Positions 59,683-64,000 of a DNA stretch of 64,000 nt are shown piece by piece. The number at the start of each line of letters is the position of its first letter. Position 1 is the stretch's first letter. The position numbers and the translations under genes were made by a program. The stretch spans positions 1-64,000 of the forward strand of contig JAZNCE010000120.1 in NCBI GenBank assembly GCA_045587385.1, read 5' to 3'. This stretch comes from SVQP01 sp045587385. GTDB lineage: Bacteria; Bacillota; Clostridia; Oscillospirales; CAG-272. A model generated the notes under the pieces. That model worked only from the letters and a program-made list of their open reading frames with translations. It made no database searches and was not told the origin of the DNA.

Positions 59683-60927
59683 ATGAATCAACGCTATGAA
59701 TCCGCAAAGCAGATCTACGCTAAGTACGGTGTTGACACCGAGGCTGCGATCTCCAAGCTTTCCGACATTCGCATTTCTATGCACTGCTGGCAGGCAGACG
59801 ACGTTCTTGGTTTCGAGAACAACGGCCCTCTGACCGGCGGTATTCAGACCACCGGTAACTATCCCGGCAGAGCAACCGGCCCCGATCAGCTGTTTGCAGA
59901 CCTGGAAAAGGCTCTCTCTCTGATTCCCGGTACTCACAAGATCAACGTTCACGCGAACTACGCAATCTTCGAGGACGGCGAGTTTGCTGACAGAGACGCG
60001 CTTGAGCCCAAGCACTTCCAGAAGTGGGTTGACTTCGCTAAGAAGCACGGCATGGGTCTGGACTTCAACCCCACCTATTTCTCTCACCCCAAGGCTAACG
60101 GTCTGACCCTTTCCTCTCCCGACGAGGAGATCAGAAAGTTCTGGGTAAGACACGGTATCTGCTGCATGAAGATCGCTGAATACTTCGCAAATGAGACCGG
60201 CTATCCCTGCGTTATCAACTTCTGGACCGGCGACGGCTTCAAGGATATTCCCGCTGACCGTATGGGTCCCCGTATGAGATACGCACAGTCCCTGGACGAG
60301 ATCCTGGCTTGCGGCTACGACAAGACCAAGGTTTACCCCTGCGTTGAGTCCAAGGTATTCGGTATCGGCGTAGAGTCCTACACCGTTGGCTCCGGCGAGT
60401 TTGCTCTGTCCTACGCTCTGTCCCGTGGTATCGTTCCGCTGTTCGACAACGGTCACTACCATCCCACCGAGGTCGTTTACGACAAGCTGCCCGCAATGCT
60501 CTGCTTCTCCGAGAAGCTGGCTATGCACATCACCAGACCCATTCGTTGGGACTCTGACCACGTTGTAAACTTCGACGACGACACCAGAGAGATGATGATG
60601 GAAGTCGTTCGCTGCGATGCTCTTGACAGAGTATTCCTGGCTACCGACTACTTCGATGCTTCTATCAACCGTGTAGCTGCTCTGGTTATCGGTATGAGAA
60701 GCGTACAGAAGGCTCTGCTTTACGCTCTGCTTTCTCCCAATGCCGAGATGAAGGCTCTGCAGGATGCAGGCAACACCACCAAGCTGATGATGCTGCGTGA
60801 GGAAGTCAAGACCCTGCCCTTCGGCGATATCTGGACCGAGTTCTGCGAGAGAAACGGCGCTTGCGCTTGCTCTTGCTGGTTCAAGGAGATCGAGGAGTAC
60901 GAGGCTGAGGTTCTCTCCAAGAGATAA
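59683..60927 (+). CDS. rhaA: L-rhamnose isomerase
   Basis: This 414-residue enzyme converts L-rhamnose to L-rhamnulose. The N-terminal SMHCWQADDVLGFE, the GGIQTTGNYPGRA block, the metal-site region NFWTGDGFKDIP, and DNGHYHPTEVVYDK are typical of RhaA. The start at 59683 follows AGGAGG; an upstream start would include promoter-proximal sequence. Codon bias is strong, suggesting high expression. rhaB and rhaD are not in the window. A large surface lipoprotein follows. Confidence 0.95.
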   Translation: MNQRYESAKQIYAKYGVDTEAAISKLSDIRISMHCWQADDVLGFENNGPLTGGIQTTGNYPGRATGPDQLFADLEKALSLIPGTHKINVHANYAIFEDGEFADRDALEPKHFQKWVDFAKKHGMGLDFNPTYFSHPKANGLTLSSPDEEIRKFWVRHGICCMKIAEYFANETGYPCVINFWTGDGFKDIPADRMGPRMRYAQSLDEILACGYDKTKVYPCVESKVFGIGVESYTVGSGEFALSYALSRGIVPLFDNGHYHPTEVVYDKLPAMLCFSEKLAMHITRPIRWDSDHVVNFDDDTREMMMEVVRCDALDRVFLATDYFDASINRVAALVIGMRSVQKALLYALLSPNAEMKALQDAGNTTKLMMLREEVKTLPFGDIWTEFCERNGACACSCWFKEIEEYEAEVLSKR

Positions 60928-60946
60928 TTACATACCTAAATTTTAT

Positions 60947-60978
60947 GGGGCAGTTGCGTACAACTGCCCCTATTTCTA
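60947..60978 (+). terminator. Terminator after rhaA
   Basis: GGGGCAGTTG-CGTA-CAACTGCCCC is a perfect 10-bp stem followed by TATTTCT. Confidence 0.85.
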
Positions 60979-61007
60979 TTGACATTTGCCGCCAAATTAT
61001 GTATAAT
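60979..61007 (+). promoter_or_regulatory. Promoter of the large lipoprotein gene
   Basis: TTGACA (60979-60984) and TATAAT (61002-61007) match the consensus with a 17-bp spacer. Confidence 0.75.
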
Positions 61008-61035
61008 ATATACAATTAACCAATGGAGGTACTTT

Positions 61036-64000
61036 ATGAAAAGACTTTTGCCTTTCCTGCTTGCGCTGCTGCTCTTGCTCCCCTGCTTGGCAGCGTGCAA
61101 AACTCCCCCCGCACCCGATCAAGAAACCGGCACTGATGCACCCGATATCATTCCCACCGCACAGCCGCTTGTGCTGGTAAAGGACGGCGCGAGTGAATAC
61201 GTCATCGTTCGCCCTGCCGATATCACGGCACAAGATCCTGCGTTTATCGCTGCCGTACTGTTTCGCGACACCGTGGAACAGCTGACCGGCGTGGCTTTGC
61301 GGATCGTGACAGACGATGAGAATGCCTATGCTGTTGCCGATAAGGAAATCGTGATCGGCAATGCGCGCGGTGCTGCATATGCACAAAGTGCAGTATACGT
61401 ATCCGAAAGCAAGCTTTTCATCGGCGGCCAAGCGCAACTTTTGTCCGATATGGTGGCAGCATTTTTTAAGAACTGCTTTGCATACGATCTTACTTCCGAG
61501 GAGGTAAAGCAAATGACCGAGCTTTCCGTTCCCGCTGATTTTGCCATGGATCAGGCAGGCACTATCATTGTACCGGAAATCAAGCAAGATGCTACGGCAT
61601 GGGGCGACAACGTCGCATATGCCGACGAGGTTGCCAACCTTGTCAACTTCCGCTATCTGGATCAAAAAAGAGATATTGCCGAGATCACAAACGGGGATAT
61701 GCGCCTTGTCTACAATCTTGATATCAAGGACAACAAGCAGGTTGCAGGTCTTTACAACAAGCAAGGTGCCGCTTATCTGACCAACACCATGGACGCATTT
61801 GTCATTGCAGACAACGGTGAAAAGCTGTATGCATCCATGTCAGGCCCCGGTGCACGCGGTAACATCTACCGCTTTGGCTATTATTACTATGATATTCATT
61901 TCCTGGATCAGGGCTTCCTTCCCTCTTCTTATAGCGTTGATGAGAGCGCGGGCAGCTACGATCTGCTTGCCAAGGCGCGTAAGATCAACACACATGACAT
62001 CAAATCCGCTGAACTTTCTGACGGAGTTCTGACCGCTGTGGTTGACAGCACGACGGACCCCTATTTCCATTGGAGTGTAAAGTATAACACCGAGGATTTC
62101 AATGCGCTGCAGATCACCATGCGCACTCAACATTCCAACAAGGTCACGCTGTATTTCCACGTTGGCAACGGAGGCGGCTTTAACGCTGATCAGCTGACCT
62201 CCTTCTCGGTTGACCCCGGCAAAGAATTTTGCACCGTCATTGTTCCTTTGGAAGGCATCCCGAATTACACCGATAAGGTAAATGCAATTCGTGTAGACTG
62301 CGGTGATAAGGCGGGTGAAGTAATCGAAATCAAGGAAATGAAGGCGATTAAGATCAACACGACTTCATCAACCAACATGAAGCTCGACCGCAACTATCAC
62401 GTATACGGTGATAAGATGCACGAGCAGATCCGCGTGGTAGCAGACGGAGATACCAAGGGATTTGCGGGCTTTGGCGCACAGACCAAGATCGAAGCAAGCC
62501 GCGTATCTGCTCTCGTCATCGCGGACAAGAACGGCAAGCACACCACGATTGACGGTATTGATACCGCAAGCGTTGCTTACGTCGGCTTTGATATTGCCGA
62601 CGCAGGCATATTCGGTTACATCTTCCCTGCAGAAAGTAAATACGTGGGTGACGTAAGCGTCACGCTTGAGGACGGCTATTACGTGATCACACAGACCTAT
62701 ACCCCTGCATCGACCTCCTTGAAATCTCATGAAAGCTATTCCATCGGTCACCGTATTTATACAGACGAGAGCCACTCCTTTGACGAACTGGAGCGTCAGG
62801 CGTATATCGAGCGCAATCCGCTGACCGACGTCAAGATCGTAACCCAGCGCGACAATGCTAAGTTTGCAGGCTATAACAGCCTGATCGGCTGCTACACCTA
62901 TACGCTGAACGGTACTGATTTCAATCCCGCTTACTACAAAGATCCTCAATGGCAATTCATCGTAGATACGCAAATCAACGGTGACGACTACGACCGCAAT
63001 ATTTACGTATTCGCACATACGACCACGTCCGGTGCGCTGGAGTGCAGCGTTGTACTGGATGGAAATGATGCTCTGCTGCCCATCAACGTAGAAGTTTGCA
63101 AAAACTTCAAGGGTGAGTACGAGGAAACGCTGTTTGATCCCGAAGATATGCACTACGGCTATGCAATCTTCCCCATTACCGTAGACAAGAACCAGACCAA
63201 GCACTTCAAATCTGTCAACCTGTATCAGAACTGGGGTAAAGTGCCGCTCAAGCAGCTGTCGTCCATTCAGTTTATTGCACCGTACTATCACCTTTCCTGC
63301 GGTGTCACCGAGACCAACTGTATAGCCCCCTACTACGTATACGGCAAGGATTACTGGACGCTGCCCGATTTCCGTGCAATGTCCTCGCCTCTGTGGAACA
63401 GTCAGCCGCAGCACACCAGTGCGGGCAGACTGTACTGGCTGCAGTACACCGATGCAAAGGGTGATTTCTACGGTTCCGAATCGCAGACCGCAGATATCTC
63501 CTCTTCCGGTCCCGTTTACGTGGATATTGACATGAGCTATCTTTCCGACGACGGCAAGATCCAAGTCGATTACAGACAGGTGGAAATGGCACAGTCGGAT
63601 GAAACCAGAACCTACTATACGCTTGATCTGACTGTACTGGAGGATCTTGAAATCAAGGATTTCGTCAACAACTTCTCGTTCTTCTCCATGGACGGCAGAG
63701 CGATCGTATATAAGAAGCTCGGTTATCTGGACGAAAATAATCAGCCCCAGACCGTGGAGCTTAACCTGAGCGAGCACACAAACTATTATAAGCTCGGCAA
63801 AGAAGGCGCATATTTTGATTACTACATCGACTCCGATCCCACGCATAAGATGGTCGATTCGGTCAATATGGCTGTTGTGATCAAGGATTACGCAATGGTC
63901 ATTGGCGGCAAAACCTACGACGGCAACCTGGTACTCAAGGAAAGCTTTGACGGCGAGGTCAACCTTGCAACCCTGACCGCAGACCTTGGTGACGTGACCC
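61036..64000 (+). CDS. Large carbohydrate-type surface lipoprotein, cut by the window end
   Basis: An ATG after TGGAGG opens a frame that I read without a stop to the last base (988 codons, incomplete). The N-terminus is a lipoprotein signal with lipobox LAAC (Cys about residue 21), then a Pro/Thr-rich linker. Residues about 50-170 contain a GVALRIVTDD...EIVIGNARG pattern like the N-terminal domain of alpha-glucuronidase-type and DUF4838 proteins. Later parts are beta-rich with carbohydrate-binding-like features. It is probably an anchored glycan-binding or glycan-degrading protein. It has its own promoter right after rhaA. Confidence 0.75.
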   Translation, partial: MKRLLPFLLALLLLLPCLAACKTPPAPDQETGTDAPDIIPTAQPLVLVKDGASEYVIVRPADITAQDPAFIAAVLFRDTVEQLTGVALRIVTDDENAYAVADKEIVIGNARGAAYAQSAVYVSESKLFIGGQAQLLSDMVAAFFKNCFAYDLTSEEVKQMTELSVPADFAMDQAGTIIVPEIKQDATAWGDNVAYADEVANLVNFRYLDQKRDIAEITNGDMRLVYNLDIKDNKQVAGLYNKQGAAYLTNTMDAFVIADNGEKLYASMSGPGARGNIYRFGYYYYDIHFLDQGFLPSSYSVDESAGSYDLLAKARKINTHDIKSAELSDGVLTAVVDSTTDPYFHWSVKYNTEDFNALQITMRTQHSNKVTLYFHVGNGGGFNADQLTSFSVDPGKEFCTVIVPLEGIPNYTDKVNAIRVDCGDKAGEVIEIKEMKAIKINTTSSTNMKLDRNYHVYGDKMHEQIRVVADGDTKGFAGFGAQTKIEASRVSALVIADKNGKHTTIDGIDTASVAYVGFDIADAGIFGYIFPAESKYVGDVSVTLEDGYYVITQTYTPASTSLKSHESYSIGHRIYTDESHSFDELERQAYIERNPLTDVKIVTQRDNAKFAGYNSLIGCYTYTLNGTDFNPAYYKDPQWQFIVDTQINGDDYDRNIYVFAHTTTSGALECSVVLDGNDALLPINVEVCKNFKGEYEETLFDPEDMHYGYAIFPITVDKNQTKHFKSVNLYQNWGKVPLKQLSSIQFIAPYYHLSCGVTETNCIAPYYVYGKDYWTLPDFRAMSSPLWNSQPQHTSAGRLYWLQYTDAKGDFYGSESQTADISSSGPVYVDIDMSYLSDDGKIQVDYRQVEMAQSDETRTYYTLDLTVLEDLEIKDFVNNFSFFSMDGRAIVYKKLGYLDENNQPQTVELNLSEHTNYYKLGKEGAYFDYYIDSDPTHKMVDSVNMAVVIKDYAMVIGGKTYDGNLVLKESFDGEVNLATLTADLGDVT

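Noticed and set aside
62368..63846. 492-codon antisense frame opposite the last lipoprotein
   Set aside because: It overlaps a continuous sense frame that runs from 61036 with signal peptide and promoter.

Overview
The window looks like chromosomal DNA of an endospore-forming, gut-type member of the Clostridia (Bacillota) with moderate GC. This rests on gene content: a SpoIVFB-like M50 protease, a YabP/YabQ/DivIC/RqcP/MazG/SpoVB-type cluster, CdaA-CdaR, HemZ, Prp next to L21 and L27, and the YmfF/YmfH-like M16 pair. Most promoters are canonical TTGACA/TATAAT types with a 17-bp spacer, and most starts have strong AGGAGG sites. No rRNA, CRISPR array, prophage or intact insertion sequence was seen. 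The species cannot be named from this sequence.

Layout. 1-2.4 kb: a small membrane protein, two tandem tRNA-Leu genes, and a DUF1836 regulator with a membrane partner behind an operator-promoter. 2.4-7.3 kb: a SpoIVFB-like protease, then the polyamine/spermidine-type ABC operon potABCD. 7.3-12 kb: an AlaX-type editing protein, an EEP-family phosphatase/nuclease, glycerol kinase, and the rplU-prp-rpmA ribosomal operon. 12-14.8 kb: a degenerate ROK-type regulator, tRNA-Arg(CCT) followed by three exact-period 161-bp repeats that each carry a copy of the tRNA 3' end, and a zinc-ribbon membrane protein. 14.8-22.7 kb: folD, lgt, two M16 peptidases, a MIF-like tautomerase, a 5'-3' exonuclease, a NamZ-like (DUF1343) protein and an Mrp ATPase. 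22.9-31.4 kb: gpmI, an XRE regulator flanked by inverted terminator repeats, an SdpI-like protein, dxs and two CNNM/CorC-type transporters.

31.5-35.5 kb is an accessory defence pair: an MmeI-like single-chain restriction-modification enzyme followed 3 nt later by an AbiH-like abortive-infection protein. Its composition is AT-rich and mosaic. 35.6-47.6 kb is one long minus-strand housekeeping and sporulation run: recJ, rel, dtd, hemZ, a uridine-kinase-like gene, spoVB-like, mazG, hup, rqcP, yabP, yabQ, divIC, smpB. 47.7-51.1 kb is cdaA-cdaR plus an FAD oxidoreductase. 51.3-57.1 kb holds a DUF4091 lipoprotein and the divergent NAD pair pncB/nadE. 57.2-64 kb holds two lipoproteins, a tiny Cys-rich KTR protein that is easily missed, L-rhamnose isomerase, and a very large carbohydrate-type lipoprotein that runs off the end of the window.

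The most unusual signals are the tRNA-Arg 3'-end repeat array at 13.37-13.87 kb, the coupled MmeI-like/AbiH pair with a compositionally foreign recognition segment, and the XRE gene bounded by matching outward-facing terminators. All functional assignments come from reading motifs by eye; no database search was run.
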